Source: Hahella sp. CCB-MM4
Lineage (GTDB): Bacteria; Pseudomonadota; Gammaproteobacteria; Pseudomonadales; Oleiphilaceae
Direction: 5' to 3'
Assembly: GCF_002260525.1 (NCBI RefSeq)
Contig: NZ_MRYI01000016.1
Location: 62,001 to 126,000 of the forward strand
Length of the DNA: 64,000 nucleotides
Made by a program: the position numbers and the translations under genes. The notes beneath the pieces were generated by a model. It was not told the origin of the DNA. It ran no database searches and saw only the letters and a program-made list of their open reading frames with translations. Of the stretch, positions 23,905 through 34,201 are shown one piece after another (the first letter of the stretch is position 1; each line of letters opens with the position of its first letter).

Positions 23905-24708
23905 GTGGAAGAAACTGACTTGTCTACATTGCTTATTGTTGACGACGAGGAGAATATCCTTCGTTCGCTCAAGCGGTTGTTCCGGCGGGAAGACTATCAG
24001 ATTATTACCGCGACTTCGGGGGCTGAGGCCCTGGAAGTGCTGAATACCACGCCGGTATCCGTCATCCTTTCAGACCAAAGAATGCCCGGCATGACCGGGT
24101 CTGAACTATTTTTGCAGGTCAAAACTCTATATCCACGTACTATCCGGCTCATCATGAGTGGTTATACCGAGCTGGAAAGCATTACCAATGCCATCAATGA
24201 TGGAGCTATCTTCAAGTTCTTACTGAAGCCCTGGGATGACGACAAACTGTTGGGTCACATCCGGGAGGCAATGTCCATTTATCACCTGAAAACCCGTAAT
24301 GAACGTCTTAACCAGCAATTGGCTGAATTGAACCGTAATCTTGAAGAGAAAGTTGAAGAGCAGCATCGGGAATTGCTGGTGAAGATGCGTTCTCTGAGGG
24401 TCTCACAGGAAATTCTGGATCAGATACCGATAGCCGTTTTCGGCGTCTCAGATGAAGGCATCGTGGTTGAGGCCAATTCCATTGCCGACAGTCTGCTGGA
24501 GCCTTTAAAAATTGTCGGAATGCCGCTGGACGGCTCGTTACCCGGCAATATCGTTGAGGCCTATTACAATTTGATGGAGGGGGAGGTGGCAAACTCGATT
24601 TCTGAGTTTGTCACCATGTTCGGGGCCCGGGATTATCGTGTTCTGATGAAACGATTTTCGGGTAACTTCAATATTTCCGGTACTGTCATTGTAGGAATCG
24701 CACTATGA
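23905..24708 (+). CDS. Response regulator: receiver, coiled coil, PAS-like domain
   Basis: 268 residues from GTG 23905, which has AAAGGGA 7 nt upstream; an ATG at 23863 is the other option. The receiver has IVDDEEN, phospho-Asp in ILSDQRMPGMTG and FLLKPW. This is the RpfG-like receiver type shared with three other proteins in the locus. A coiled coil (LNQQLAELNRNLEEKVEEQ) joins it to a PAS-like C-terminal part (IPIAVFGVSDEGIVVEAN). It has no output enzyme, so it probably works through protein contacts. Confidence 0.88.
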   Translation: MEETDLSTLLIVDDEENILRSLKRLFRREDYQIITATSGAEALEVLNTTPVSVILSDQRMPGMTGSELFLQVKTLYPRTIRLIMSGYTELESITNAINDGAIFKFLLKPWDDDKLLGHIREAMSIYHLKTRNERLNQQLAELNRNLEEKVEEQHRELLVKMRSLRVSQEILDQIPIAVFGVSDEGIVVEANSIADSLLEPLKIVGMPLDGSLPGNIVEAYYNLMEGEVANSISEFVTMFGARDYRVLMKRFSGNFNISGTVIVGIAL

Positions 24709-24744
24709 CCATACACCCCGGAAGACTTATGGAAGGTGAAAAAC

Positions 24745-25584
24745 ATGAGTTGGGATATTAAAGAAGTCAAAACCAGACTCTCCGAGCTATCATCTCCGAA
24801 TCCGGAAATTGAAGCAGTCATCCAGATGATGGAGGATGGAGTCAGTGATCTCAAGTTGATTGCCCAGAAGGTGAAGCTTGATCCCATTCTGTCTGCACGC
24901 CTGCTGCATCTGGCGAACAGTTCGTTTTATGGATTTCCCCGAGAGGTCAAGGATGTGGAAATGGCCTGCGTGATTCTTGGAGCCAATACCATTCGAAACC
25001 TGGTTTATACCCTTGTCGTCCTGGCCCGATTCAATAACCCCAAACAGGATAGCCGCCTCGACTACGACAAAATCTGGCTGCATGGCCTGATGACGGCGTC
25101 CATCGCACAAGTGATATACAAGCACCTCAAGCTCGATTTCCAGGTGGGATTTACCTCCGGACTGTTTTACAACCTGGGCATGGTGCTGATGGATTATCTG
25201 TATACGGACCAGCTTCAACATTGCATGAAAGTGGCCGAAGCGGAGCAGCGAAACCTGTTGGAAGTTGAGCGGGCTGCCATGGGAAAAGATCACCAGGAGT
25301 TAACCGGAATTGTGTTGGATATCTGGTCGTTTCCCAAAGCCATTGTCGACAATATTTCCAGCCCCATGGCGGAGGCCGGATTGGAGGGAATGATTGTGAC
25401 TCTGGCGGATGTTTTGACCTCCGGCACTATGGGGCCGCTGGTATCCGGAGTACGCTTGAACAGGGTTGAGGAGTGTGAACTGGAGCCCTGTGGCGTCGAT
25501 CTGGCGGAACTGCCGAATCTGATTATGGCTGCCCAACGGCTATATATGGAACTGGCTGGAGAATTCTTCTCCAGCAATAAGTAA
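24745..25584 (+). CDS. HDOD-domain protein
   Basis: 279 residues. HDOD domains resemble HD hydrolases but lack catalytic residues and act as scaffolds in signalling. The domain runs from about 15 to 215 (LDPILSARLLHLANSSFYGF, VILGANTIRNLVYTLVV, LFYNLGMVLMDYL). GGAAGGTG before the ATG at 24745 favours it over the GTG 9 nt upstream. It sits between a receiver-PAS gene and a kinase gene, 36 and 26 nt away. HDOD proteins often pair with c-di-GMP and receiver proteins, as here. Confidence 0.9.
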   Translation: MSWDIKEVKTRLSELSSPNPEIEAVIQMMEDGVSDLKLIAQKVKLDPILSARLLHLANSSFYGFPREVKDVEMACVILGANTIRNLVYTLVVLARFNNPKQDSRLDYDKIWLHGLMTASIAQVIYKHLKLDFQVGFTSGLFYNLGMVLMDYLYTDQLQHCMKVAEAEQRNLLEVERAAMGKDHQELTGIVLDIWSFPKAIVDNISSPMAEAGLEGMIVTLADVLTSGTMGPLVSGVRLNRVEECELEPCGVDLAELPNLIMAAQRLYMELAGEFFSSNK

Positions 25585-25610
25585 GAGAATTACAGAACCG
25601 GTACCGGAGT

Positions 25611-27470
25611 ATGTTGCTCGAAACTTTTGCCAAATATCTGAAAAGTGGTGAGATCAATATTGAAGCCTTTCTGGATGAATTGTTGAGGGAGCATTCTCAC
25701 TTCAATTTATGTTGGTATTGGGTGGAACCCGGTGGGAATCGGTTGTTGAAGTTACCGGGAAGCTCTTGTGAGTCGTTGGAGTTGGGAGAGCGGGAGATCA
25801 TCGCCCTTGCACATAAAGCAGTGGAAGGTCAATGGGAAAGCTTTGAATATGTCTCGAATAATAGCCCTGGGTGCGGATGGGCTTCAAAAATTGATCTGGG
25901 GGATAACTACTTCAGCAGTATCCTGTTATTCGGCGGTAGCGAATTTACCTTTGAAAGAGAACTGCGGGATAAGCTGACCATTGCCCTGGTGGCGATGGGA
26001 ATGCTCAGCTTCAGCCAGGATCTGCAAAGTCACATAATGGATATGCAGCGGCATATCAGGTTCCAGGCCATATGGGCTGAGGCGCAGGAATGGATCAAAA
26101 ATGTCGACGAAGACAACGACGAATTTTATCTGGAACTCCTGACCCGGGCAGAACTGGTTTCCCAGTCGATTGCTTCGGCAATCAGAATTTGTGTCAGAAG
26201 GGAGGAAACTGTTGGAGGGATTGACAATTCTGGAGTGGATGCCGGTCAACCCGAAGGTCAGGAACAACCTGACCGGTGGCTGGTTCGTAAAACCCAGAAG
26301 GAGTTCATCGAAGCCGTGGCGGATCAGTTGGGGCGGGATTCGGTATTAGCCCCTGCCGAAACCCGCAGATTCAACGACTTCAACGTCAATCCGGTTTCCG
26401 GGGACTACAAACCCGTCAGACATATGGTGGCTTATCCAGTTTTTACGGATAACAAGCAACTCAACTGTGTTCTCTATGTGCTGAAAAACGGAGAGGAGAG
26501 CGGCTACTCCCAGTTGGATGAAATATTGCTCTCCCAGCTGATTACCCAGGTCTACTACGGGTTGGAAAAGAATATCCTGCTGCGAAGACTGGAAAGCCGG
26601 CATCAGGAACTGGACGCGGAGCGCAAGGAGCAGGAAAAGCTCATTCAGAAACTCAAGGACACCACGTCCAAACTGGTCCAATCGGAGAAGCTGGCCTCGA
26701 TTGGGCAGCTCGCTGCCGGGGTCGCACATGAGATCAATAACCCTGTGGGTTATGTGAGTTCCAACATTTCCACGTTGTCGGACTATGTTGATGCCATGTT
26801 TGAGTTGCTGGATGAAATCAAGAAGAGTGTGGAGCATGATGGCGGTGATCCTGATCGCCTGAAGGCCCGCATTGGTGAACTGGAGCACCAGTATGAGGCG
26901 GACTATATCCGCAGCGACGTACAGGATCTCATTGCTGAGTCTAAGGATGGGATTCACCGGGTACGACAAATTATCCAGTCACTGAAGGATTTCTCCCGTC
27001 CCGACACCGGGGAATATACCATCGCTGATCTGCACCGGACGATTGATCAGACACTGAATATTGTGAATAACGAGTTGAAGCACCGGGTAACGGTCATCAA
27101 AGAATATGGCGATATCCCGGAAGTTGAGATGGTGGAATCCCAGATCGGGCAGGTTATTCTCAATCTCCTCGTGAATGCCGGCCATGCCATCGAACAACAA
27201 GGGCAGATCGTTATCAGAACGATAGTGGAAGGAGATCAGGTATGCCTGTCAGTGGAAGACAATGGACAGGGCATACCCAAGGAGAATCTCGAAAAACTGT
27301 TTGACCCGTTTTTTACCACCAAACCTGTCGGTCGCGGCACCGGCCTGGGGTTAGCCCTGTCCTACGGTATCGTGAACAAGCATCAGGGACGCATTGAAGT
27401 CGACAGTACACCGGGGAAGGGAACTACTTTCAAGGTCTACCTGCCAATAGTGCAACCAAAAAAAGGTTAG
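25611..27470 (+). CDS. Cytoplasmic sensor histidine kinase with GAF-like input
   Basis: 619 residues, no membrane helix. The first 330 residues hold a divergent, probably GAF-like sensor region. A coiled coil ([16 protein letters not shown]) precedes HisKA with H box [16 protein letters not shown] and a HATPase ([30 protein letters not shown]). The catalytic core is a clear paralogue of the kinase at 20695. The next gene, a receiver protein, starts 4 nt after the stop, so it is the most likely direct target. Confidence 0.92.
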   Translation: MLLETFAKYLKSGEINIEAFLDELLREHSHFNLCWYWVEPGGNRLLKLPGSSCESLELGEREIIALAHKAVEGQWESFEYVSNNSPGCGWASKIDLGDNYFSSILLFGGSEFTFERELRDKLTIALVAMGMLSFSQDLQSHIMDMQRHIRFQAIWAEAQEWIKNVDEDNDEFYLELLTRAELVSQSIASAIRICVRREETVGGIDNSGVDAGQPEGQEQPDRWLVRKTQKEFIEAVADQLGRDSVLAPAETRRFNDFNVNPVSGDYKPVRHMVAYPVFTDNKQLNCVLYVLKNGEESGYSQLDEILLSQLITQVYYGLEKNILLRRLESRHQELDAERKEQEKLIQKLKDTTSKLVQSEKLASIGQLAAGVAHEINNPVGYVSSNISTLSDYVDAMFELLDEIKKSVEHDGGDPDRLKARIGELEHQYEADYIRSDVQDLIAESKDGIHRVRQIIQSLKDFSRPDTGEYTIADLHRTIDQTLNIVNNELKHRVTVIKEYGDIPEVEMVESQIGQVILNLLVNAGHAIEQQGQIVIRTIVEGDQVCLSVEDNGQGIPKENLEKLFDPFFTTKPVGRGTGLGLALSYGIVNKHQGRIEVDSTPGKGTTFKVYLPIVQPKKG

Positions 27471-27474
27471 GGTC

Positions 27475-28842
27475 ATGCACCAGATTTCCTCATCATCGAG
27501 CAACCTGGCCTCTGAAGAGGCTGTATTCTCTGCTACTGAGGAAGAAATGGATCAGGTCCTGTTTGTGGATGATGAGCCGAGCATTCTTTCCTCCCTGCAG
27601 AGGCTGTTACGCAAGCAGAACTTCCAATGTCATTTTGCCGCAAGCGGCGATGAGGGGATAAAGGTTCTAGAGCAGAAGCGTATCGATCTGGTGGTTTCCG
27701 ATATGCGGATGCCGGGAATGGATGGGGCTCAGTTTCTGGCCATTGTCCGTGAAAAATGGCCGCAGACGGTGCGCATGCTGTTGACCGGTCATTCGGATAT
27801 TTCAGCCACGATTTCCGCATTGAATGAAGGGGGAATTTACCGCTATATCAGCAAACCCTGGGACGGTGATGAGCTGCTGGAAATCATTGAGGAAGGCCTG
27901 CGCATCAGACGCCTTGAACGGGAAAAGAAACATCTGCTGGAGGTTACCCGCAAGCAGAATGATGAGCTGCAGGAATTTAACCGTAACCTTGAACTCATGG
28001 TGGAAGCCCGTACGGAAGAAGTCAGGCAGACTGCGGACATGCTGGAGCTTTCCTACCAACAGCTCAAGGATAGTTATGACGCTTTTGTCCGGGTGTTCTC
28101 CTCTTTCATATCCAGCAGGGGACTGATCAAAGGACATGCCCAGAGTGTGGCGGACCTTTCCCGCTCCATTGCCCTGGCGATGAAATTGTCAGAACACGAT
28201 GTGAAGCATATTTACTATGCGGGTCTTTTGCATGAACTTGGGAAGCTCAGCCTGTCCGATGAAATTCTGAGTCGGGCAGAGGCGAAATTGACCCGCAAGG
28301 ATATTCCCGAATACGTCCGTTATCCGATCCTGGGAGAAATGGCTCTGATGGCCATTGATGAGCTTGAACCCACAGCTCATCTGATACGCTGCCATGCAGA
28401 ATATATGGATGGCACTGGTTTTCCCAGCAAGTTAAAGGAAGAGGAAATTCCGGTCGGCGCCCGGATTATCCGGGTTGTGAGAGATTTTATCGGCCTGCAA
28501 AGTGGTTTGATGAAAACCGAAACCCTCACCAAGGAGGCGGCTTACGATTACATATCGGCTTCAGCCGGTAAAAAATATGATCCGGTAGTGGTGAAGTGTC
28601 TGGAACCCCTGGTCGCTGAATATTCTCCAGATAAAGTCTTACCCTATGAACGGTTACTACCGTCTACGGCTCTGGAACCTGGCATGACTCTGTCCCGTGA
28701 TCTGATCAACAGTAACGGTATTCTGTTGTTCGCCAAGGGGTATAAACTGACGACTAATATCATTGAAAAGATCATCATGCTGGAGAAAGCCGAGCAACGC
28801 AAAATCAGCGTATATATCCGAAAAATCACATCTGGAGCCTGA
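27475..28842 (+). CDS. Receiver protein with a degenerate HD-GYP domain
   Basis: 455 residues: receiver (IDD-type pocket FVDDE, Asp76 in VVSDMRMPGMDG, YISKPW), coiled coil, HD-GYP domain from about 200. HD-GYP enzymes break down c-di-GMP with a metal centre. Several key residues are changed: HD is HE (HELGK, residue 254), the HHE ligand triad is HAE (307-309), GYP is GFP (315-317), and the usual His-Pro after the lid is Tyr-Pro. The fold is clear, but catalysis is doubtful; a binding or adaptor role is likely. A C-terminal tail of about 75 residues follows. Confidence 0.9.
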   Translation: MHQISSSSSNLASEEAVFSATEEEMDQVLFVDDEPSILSSLQRLLRKQNFQCHFAASGDEGIKVLEQKRIDLVVSDMRMPGMDGAQFLAIVREKWPQTVRMLLTGHSDISATISALNEGGIYRYISKPWDGDELLEIIEEGLRIRRLEREKKHLLEVTRKQNDELQEFNRNLELMVEARTEEVRQTADMLELSYQQLKDSYDAFVRVFSSFISSRGLIKGHAQSVADLSRSIALAMKLSEHDVKHIYYAGLLHELGKLSLSDEILSRAEAKLTRKDIPEYVRYPILGEMALMAIDELEPTAHLIRCHAEYMDGTGFPSKLKEEEIPVGARIIRVVRDFIGLQSGLMKTETLTKEAAYDYISASAGKKYDPVVVKCLEPLVAEYSPDKVLPYERLLPSTALEPGMTLSRDLINSNGILLFAKGYKLTTNIIEKIIMLEKAEQRKISVYIRKITSGA

Positions 28843-28844
28843 GT

Positions 28845-29375
28845 ATGGTTAGGATCGCGATCATTGATGATGAAGAGAACATTCTGAACTCTCTTCGACG
28901 TACATTGCGTAAGCAGGGGTGGGAGGTCCTGACCTTCAGCGATCCGCATACGGCGCTGGCTGAACTGCGATTCAACGAAGTGGACATCATTATCTCAGAT
29001 TATCGTTTACCGGACATGGATGGGGTGGAACTCTTGAACCTGCTGAAGACCGTGGTGCCGGATGCGCTAAGAATTCTATTAAGCGGCCAGGCAGATTTGG
29101 CGGGTGTTATGGGGGCTATTAACCAGGCCGAAGTCTATCGCTTTATATCCAAGCCTTGGAATGACAGCGAGCTGATCATGACGTTGGAAAATGCACTCAA
29201 ATACAATGAGCTGGAAAAGGAAAACCGGCGTCTGGCTGAACTTGTAAGAGACCAGAAAAAAGCGTTGCGCAAGCACCTGGATGAGCTTCAGAGACTGGAG
29301 CGTGTGTCGCCTGGTATTACCCAGGTCCACTGGAACGATGACGGAAGCATTAATCTATTGGATGAGGATTCCTGA
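28845..29375 (+). CDS. Response regulator, single receiver with charged tail
   Basis: 176 residues: a receiver (IIDDEEN, phospho-Asp in IIISDYRLPDMDG, FISKPW) and a helical charged tail (LEKENRRLAELVRDQKKALRK). There is no DNA-binding or enzyme domain. The receiver belongs to the same sister group as those at 23905 and 27475 and the last domain of the 29463 protein. It starts 2 nt after the preceding stop and ends the + strand operon before a hairpin. Confidence 0.92.
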   Translation: MVRIAIIDDEENILNSLRRTLRKQGWEVLTFSDPHTALAELRFNEVDIIISDYRLPDMDGVELLNLLKTVVPDALRILLSGQADLAGVMGAINQAEVYRFISKPWNDSELIMTLENALKYNELEKENRRLAELVRDQKKALRKHLDELQRLERVSPGITQVHWNDDGSINLLDEDS

Positions 29376-29384
29376 GGTCATAAA

Positions 29385-29406
29385 GGGCGCACTCACTGGT
29401 GCGCCC
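29385..29406. terminator. Hairpin between convergent signalling operons
   Basis: GGGCGCAC at 29385-29392 pairs with GTGCGCCC at 29399-29406 around a 6-nt loop, 9 nt past the + strand stop. No long T run follows; GC-rich symmetry and its place between convergent genes support a terminator role. Confidence 0.6.
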
Positions 29407-29462
29407 AGAGGTTTCATATTGAGCCCCATTCACGCATATCAGGTTGTTCCCTGATTCTCTGG

Positions 29463-32400
29463 TTACCCGTTGTTCCCGGATAGTTGGGCCAATTGCTGAC
29501 GTAATTGTTGATTTTCCCTGACCAGGTCGTGTTCACGGAAAGCCTGTTTCATGTTCTCTCTCAGGTGTTCCGGCTCCCAGGGTTTGCAGATAAACCGGAA
29601 TATGGAGCCTTCATTGATAGCGCCCAAAACCGTATTGAGATCGGTGTAACCACTCATGACGATCCTGACCGCCTCCGGGTGAATGTCTTTCACTCGACGC
29701 AGGAACTCCGTTCCGTTCATTTCGCCCATTCGCTGATCTGCCATTACCACTTTTACATCGTGCTTCGCCAGCAATGCAAAGGCATCCGTAGGATTGTCGG
29801 CGGTTAAAATCTGATAAGGCTCATAGCGCAGCTCCCGCTTGATCGAGCGCAGAATGTTGATATCGTCATCGATAACCAGCAAGGTGCGGGATTCCGGTTG
29901 TGCCAGGACGCTCTCCTCGCTGGTGCCCCAGGGCTGGTCTTCAAGAACAAAGTGTTTACAGGCCTCCACCGGCAGAGGAGGTGAGTAAAAATAGCCCTGT
30001 ATCAGGTCACAGCCGGTACGAACCAGAAAGTTGTATTGCTCTGGTGTTTCCACTCCTTCGGCCACAATCTGCATCCCCAATGTTTTACTGAGGGAGATTA
30101 CGGCTTTAACAATGGCGGCACTCTGCGGGTCGGAGGTCACCTGCTCGACAAAACTCTTGTCTATCTTGATCTGGTCAAATGGAAAACGCTTGAGGTAGCC
30201 CAGGGAAGAGTATCCGGTACCGAAATCGTCCATGGAAAGCTTGATGCCCATATCCTTGATCTGTTTCATGGTCTTGATGGCCTGGTCCACGTTGGCCATG
30301 ACCATGCTTTCGGTAATCTCAATTTTCAGGAGACTCGGATCCATGGAGGTTTCTTCAAATATCTGTTTGATCAGAGGAACACAGTTGGCATCCTGAAACT
30401 GCCTGGAAGACAGATTGACGGAGACCGTGATCGGCGGCAGATTCTGTTCGCGCCAGCTGATAGCCTGCTGGCAGGCTGTTCGTAATACCCAGGCATCAAT
30501 TTGCAAAATCAGCCCGGTCTCCTCTGCGATGGGTATAAACTCCAGGGGCGAAATAATCCTGTCATCCCTTTGCCACCGCACCAGAGCTTCCAATCCGGCA
30601 GTACGTCGGCTGGCAGGACTCAGTTGTGGCTGGTAATAAAGCATTAACTCATTCTGCTCTATTCCCTGTCTCAGGAAACGCTCCAGGGACATGCGCTTCT
30701 GGATCGATGCATTCATGTCTTTGGTGAAGCTGCAAATCCGGTTCTTGCCCCGGTTCTTTGCCTGATACATGGCTGTATCTGCATTCTTAAGTAGAGCTGT
30801 CGCATCCTGTCCGTCTGAAGGGTACATGCAGAACCCGATACTGGTGGTGATGACATGTTCCTTGTTGTCCAGAATTTGAGGCTGCGCCACACGCAGCAGA
30901 ATTCGTTGCAACACAGTGGTAATGCTATCAAGATCACTTTCCTCATTCAGGAGCAGGACAAATTCATCTCCTCCCAGTCGGGCCAGGGTATCCGCAGTCC
31001 GGACGCAGGATTTGAAAATGCTGACGATGTTTTTCAGCAGGCGATCACCAATGTCATGACCCAAGGTGTCATTCACCAGTTTGAAGTTATCCAGATCAAT
31101 GACCGCCAGGGCAAAGCCATTCTTGTGCCGGGCGGCATTCGCGATGGCTCTCTGGATTCGATCCATCAGCAGGTTGCGATTCGGCAATCCGGTGACTTCG
31201 TCGTAGTTGGATTTGTATTCCAATTGTTCCTGATAACGCTTGGTTTCGGTGACGTCATTGACCACGCCAACATAATGACTGATATTACCGGCCTGGTCCC
31301 TTACCGGGGCGATCTGCAGATCATTCCAGAACAGGGAACCGTCCTTGCGATAATTGCGAAGCAGGGCGCCGCCCTTATCTCCTGAGTCAATGGCGCGTCT
31401 GATGCTGGCAATGCCGAGTTGATTACGGTCATCATTCTGCAGAAAGCGACAGTTCTTACCCAAGGCTTCTTCTTTTCGATAACCGGTAATACGTTCAAAG
31501 GCGGGATTCACATAGACTATGGGGTTGTCCGGCAAACTTGTATCGGTAATCACAACCGCATTGATACTGGCTTCCACTGCCCGGGTACGCAGAATCAGTT
31601 CCTGCTCCACCTGGCGTTGCATGGATATGTCCTGAAAGACCCCGATGACACCAGACTGTTGCTTGTTGTTATCCAGCAGCGGCACTGCTGAGACTAACAG
31701 TGTTCGGTTCGGCTCCTCGTTCTCAGATCGAACGCCAATAACCTTGTTTAGTGAGGGATGCCCGTCTTCCAGTGTCTCGACCAGGGGCCATTCATCGGGA
31801 ACCAGGGATTTGCCGGTGCTTTCCCACCAGCAGTCCTTATTGGTCAGGGAATGGATCGTTGTGAAGTCATGCCGTTCCCACAAATGCTCCATTTCATTGT
31901 TATAAAGCAATATTTCCCCATTGGACTGTGCAACGCATACACCAACGGGCAGGGTTTCCAGAATCGTACGTAAAAGCGCTTCACTACGCGTAAGCGCATT
32001 TTGCGCAGATTCTTTTTCCTCCATCTCGGCCACTAACGCTGAGGTCCTTTGTTCAACCAGAGCCTCCAGACTGTCATATAAACGAGCCCTGCCCAGTGCG
32101 ACCGAGAACTGGTGACCGATGGAGATCAGAGGTTTCATGGATTCGCTGTCCCAGGGTTCTCCAGTCTCGTTGGTCACATTGAGTATGCCGATGATTTCAT
32201 TGCCGAGCTTCAAAGGAATGGTGGCATGGGCCTGCTGTTCGGATACTCCATCCAGCGCCGGGCAGCCTTGTATATTGATGGCTTCGGATAGTTGGTCGCT
32301 ATGCATCGCGTGGGTGCAGGGGCACTGTGGATGACAGCGTGCAAGAGTATCTTTGTTCACCTGGGGACCCTTGAATCCCATCAATCTCCACGGGTTATTC

Positions 32401-33098
32401 CAGTCAATGTCGTCGGGCATCAAAAGCCATACGGAATCGGCATCGGGGAACTCTTTGACCTGGGACAGGGCTCGTTCAATGATCTCATGTTCATTGGTCG
32501 CGCCGCTTAGATCTGCCGTAAAATGAAACAGACTGTTGATCAGTGTATTGGAACGGGTCAGCTGCTGATGTTTGGACTTTAATTCACGGTTCAGGCGAAT
32601 GCCTTCTTCGTATGTGGAAATCAAAAGGTCGAGAATTTGCTGGCGGGCAGACGTAATAAAATGGCGTTTGCCTCCCAGTATCACTTCTACGCCCATTTTG
32701 ACCCGGTCATGTTCCCGGTGCCGGATATTGGCCATGAAATATTGGATACGGGACATCAGATACTCTTCGTCATAAGGCTTGCGAATGAAGTTATCCGCAC
32801 CGCAGAGCAGCCCTTGTATGACGTCCTGAGGATCCGTTAGCGTGGTGACGAGAATGACCGGAATTGCTTCTGTCTCCGGGTTGTTTTTCAGATGCTTGCA
32901 AAGGGTGTAACCATCCATTTTGGGCATCATGATATCGCTGATAATCAAAGTGGGAGGGTGATCGGACACCAGCTTTAAAGCTTCTTCACCATTACTGGCC
33001 ACCACAACGCTGGCATGATTCTCCTCAAGCAAAGCCTGCAGTTGTAATGCCTGAGTCAGACTATCCTCTACGATCAGGATCTCGGTATTCTTTAACAT
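29463..33098 (-). CDS. Receiver-GAF-PAS-LOV-GGDEF-EAL-receiver hub protein
   Basis: 1211 residues, no membrane helix. Order: receiver (Asp55 in IISDIMMPKMDG), GAF (about 190-340), coiled coil, PAS (about 375-495), LOV-type PAS (about 505-620) with the flavin-binding GKNCRFLQ motif and its Cys550, GGDEF (709-713, inhibitory RxxD at 700-703), EAL (837-839, with DDFGTGYSS and EGVET) and a C-terminal receiver (ADQRMGEMNG, FICKPW). Both c-di-GMP synthesis and breakdown motifs look intact. The gene is the last of the che operon, 26 nt after cheB, where WspR stands in Wsp systems. Phosphate from CheA to either receiver and blue light at the LOV domain are possible inputs. Confidence 0.94.
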   Translation of the reverse strand: MLKNTEILIVEDSLTQALQLQALLEENHASVVVASNGEEALKLVSDHPPTLIISDIMMPKMDGYTLCKHLKNNPETEAIPVILVTTLTDPQDVIQGLLCGADNFIRKPYDEEYLMSRIQYFMANIRHREHDRVKMGVEVILGGKRHFITSARQQILDLLISTYEEGIRLNRELKSKHQQLTRSNTLINSLFHFTADLSGATNEHEIIERALSQVKEFPDADSVWLLMPDDIDWNNPWRLMGFKGPQVNKDTLARCHPQCPCTHAMHSDQLSEAINIQGCPALDGVSEQQAHATIPLKLGNEIIGILNVTNETGEPWDSESMKPLISIGHQFSVALGRARLYDSLEALVEQRTSALVAEMEEKESAQNALTRSEALLRTILETLPVGVCVAQSNGEILLYNNEMEHLWERHDFTTIHSLTNKDCWWESTGKSLVPDEWPLVETLEDGHPSLNKVIGVRSENEEPNRTLLVSAVPLLDNNKQQSGVIGVFQDISMQRQVEQELILRTRAVEASINAVVITDTSLPDNPIVYVNPAFERITGYRKEEALGKNCRFLQNDDRNQLGIASIRRAIDSGDKGGALLRNYRKDGSLFWNDLQIAPVRDQAGNISHYVGVVNDVTETKRYQEQLEYKSNYDEVTGLPNRNLLMDRIQRAIANAARHKNGFALAVIDLDNFKLVNDTLGHDIGDRLLKNIVSIFKSCVRTADTLARLGGDEFVLLLNEESDLDSITTVLQRILLRVAQPQILDNKEHVITTSIGFCMYPSDGQDATALLKNADTAMYQAKNRGKNRICSFTKDMNASIQKRMSLERFLRQGIEQNELMLYYQPQLSPASRRTAGLEALVRWQRDDRIISPLEFIPIAEETGLILQIDAWVLRTACQQAISWREQNLPPITVSVNLSSRQFQDANCVPLIKQIFEETSMDPSLLKIEITESMVMANVDQAIKTMKQIKDMGIKLSMDDFGTGYSSLGYLKRFPFDQIKIDKSFVEQVTSDPQSAAIVKAVISLSKTLGMQIVAEGVETPEQYNFLVRTGCDLIQGYFYSPPLPVEACKHFVLEDQPWGTSEESVLAQPESRTLLVIDDDINILRSIKRELRYEPYQILTADNPTDAFALLAKHDVKVVMADQRMGEMNGTEFLRRVKDIHPEAVRIVMSGYTDLNTVLGAINEGSIFRFICKPWEPEHLRENMKQAFREHDLVRENQQLRQQLAQLSGNNG

Positions 33099-33124
33099 AA
33101 CTCCTCCCTACCGTTGATCGCGTA

Positions 33125-34150
33125 TTACCTGCAAGAGGCAAACACCCTGTTAATAATTTCGGCAAGCTTTTGTGGCGGTGCCACTTGCGAGACAGCGCCA
33201 AGTCGGACCGCTTCTCCGGGCATACCGTTGACCACGGCAGTTGCCTCGTCCTGCGCCAGGGTTAGTGCGCCGATGGAATGCAGTTGAGACATTTCCTGCG
33301 CGCCGTCCTGCCCCATGCCGGAGAGTAAAACGGCCACTGTACGATGCTTGAAATGCTTCGCCACGCTCTCGAACAGGTGCCCTATCGACGGTCGGTTGTG
33401 ACGCAGCGGCGGGCCGTTTGACAAGCGAATATGGCCGTCACTGTCTATTTCCATATGACAATTATCCGGTGCCAGATAAACATGGCCGGGTTCGGCCAGT
33501 CTTCCGAATTCACCAATCTGAACTGGAAAACCGGTGGTATTTGCCAGCCATTCACAAAAACTGCTCAGAAAACCCTGTGAAATATGTTGTACGACCAGAA
33601 TGGGAACCGGGACCGGCGGAGTCAGATGCATCAACAGTAACTTGAGCGCTACCGGGCCTCCTGTTGAAGCCCCGATCACAATGATTTCCGGTTTCTGTCG
33701 ACTCAGCAGGTTGGGGGTAGCCTTTATCAATGGTTGCCTGGGCGTTCTGCGTATCAGTTTGATATCGCTGATGACCCGTATGGTACTGATCAGTGCTGCC
33801 GCATCCTTTTCAAAGTTCGGATGCCCGGGGCCCTGTGGTTTTTGGAGCACGGTGATGGCTCCGGCTTCGAGAACCTTCATGGCCAAAGCTGTATCGTGAT
33901 AGCTGTAGCTGGCAGTCACGACGACAATGGGTATAGGTTGGTTTTCCATGATCAGGCAAGATGCTTCGCAGCCATCCATTTCCGGCATATCAATATCCAT
34001 GGTGATGACATTGGGGTGGAAAAGCATCGCCATTTCCACCGCCTGATGCCCATTCTCAGCCTCTCCGACAACCGTCATCCCGGCTGCTTCAATGATATGC
34101 CGTAATAGTTCCCGGACGACGGATGAATCATCCACGATGAGTACCTTCAT
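33125..34150 (-). CDS. cheB: Chemotaxis-type protein-glutamate methylesterase
   Basis: Removes methyl groups from receptor glutamates when phosphorylated. 341 residues: receiver (VDDSS, Asp52 in ITMDIDMPEMDG, LQKPQG), linker, esterase domain with catalytic Ser in IGASTGGP, His in VVQHIS and Asp in GMGQDGAQ. It matches the WspF position in a Wsp-like order. The 121-nt gap to cheA holds a tandem repeat. Confidence 0.95.
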   Translation of the reverse strand: MKVLIVDDSSVVRELLRHIIEAAGMTVVGEAENGHQAVEMAMLFHPNVITMDIDMPEMDGCEASCLIMENQPIPIVVVTASYSYHDTALAMKVLEAGAITVLQKPQGPGHPNFEKDAAALISTIRVISDIKLIRRTPRQPLIKATPNLLSRQKPEIIVIGASTGGPVALKLLLMHLTPPVPVPILVVQHISQGFLSSFCEWLANTTGFPVQIGEFGRLAEPGHVYLAPDNCHMEIDSDGHIRLSNGPPLRHNRPSIGHLFESVAKHFKHRTVAVLLSGMGQDGAQEMSQLHSIGALTLAQDEATAVVNGMPGEAVRLGAVSQVAPPQKLAEIINRVFASCR

Positions 34151-34201
34151 AGAGTGACCTCTGGTCGATTCCTTTTCCCGCTCACGGTCATATCCTCGCT
34201 A

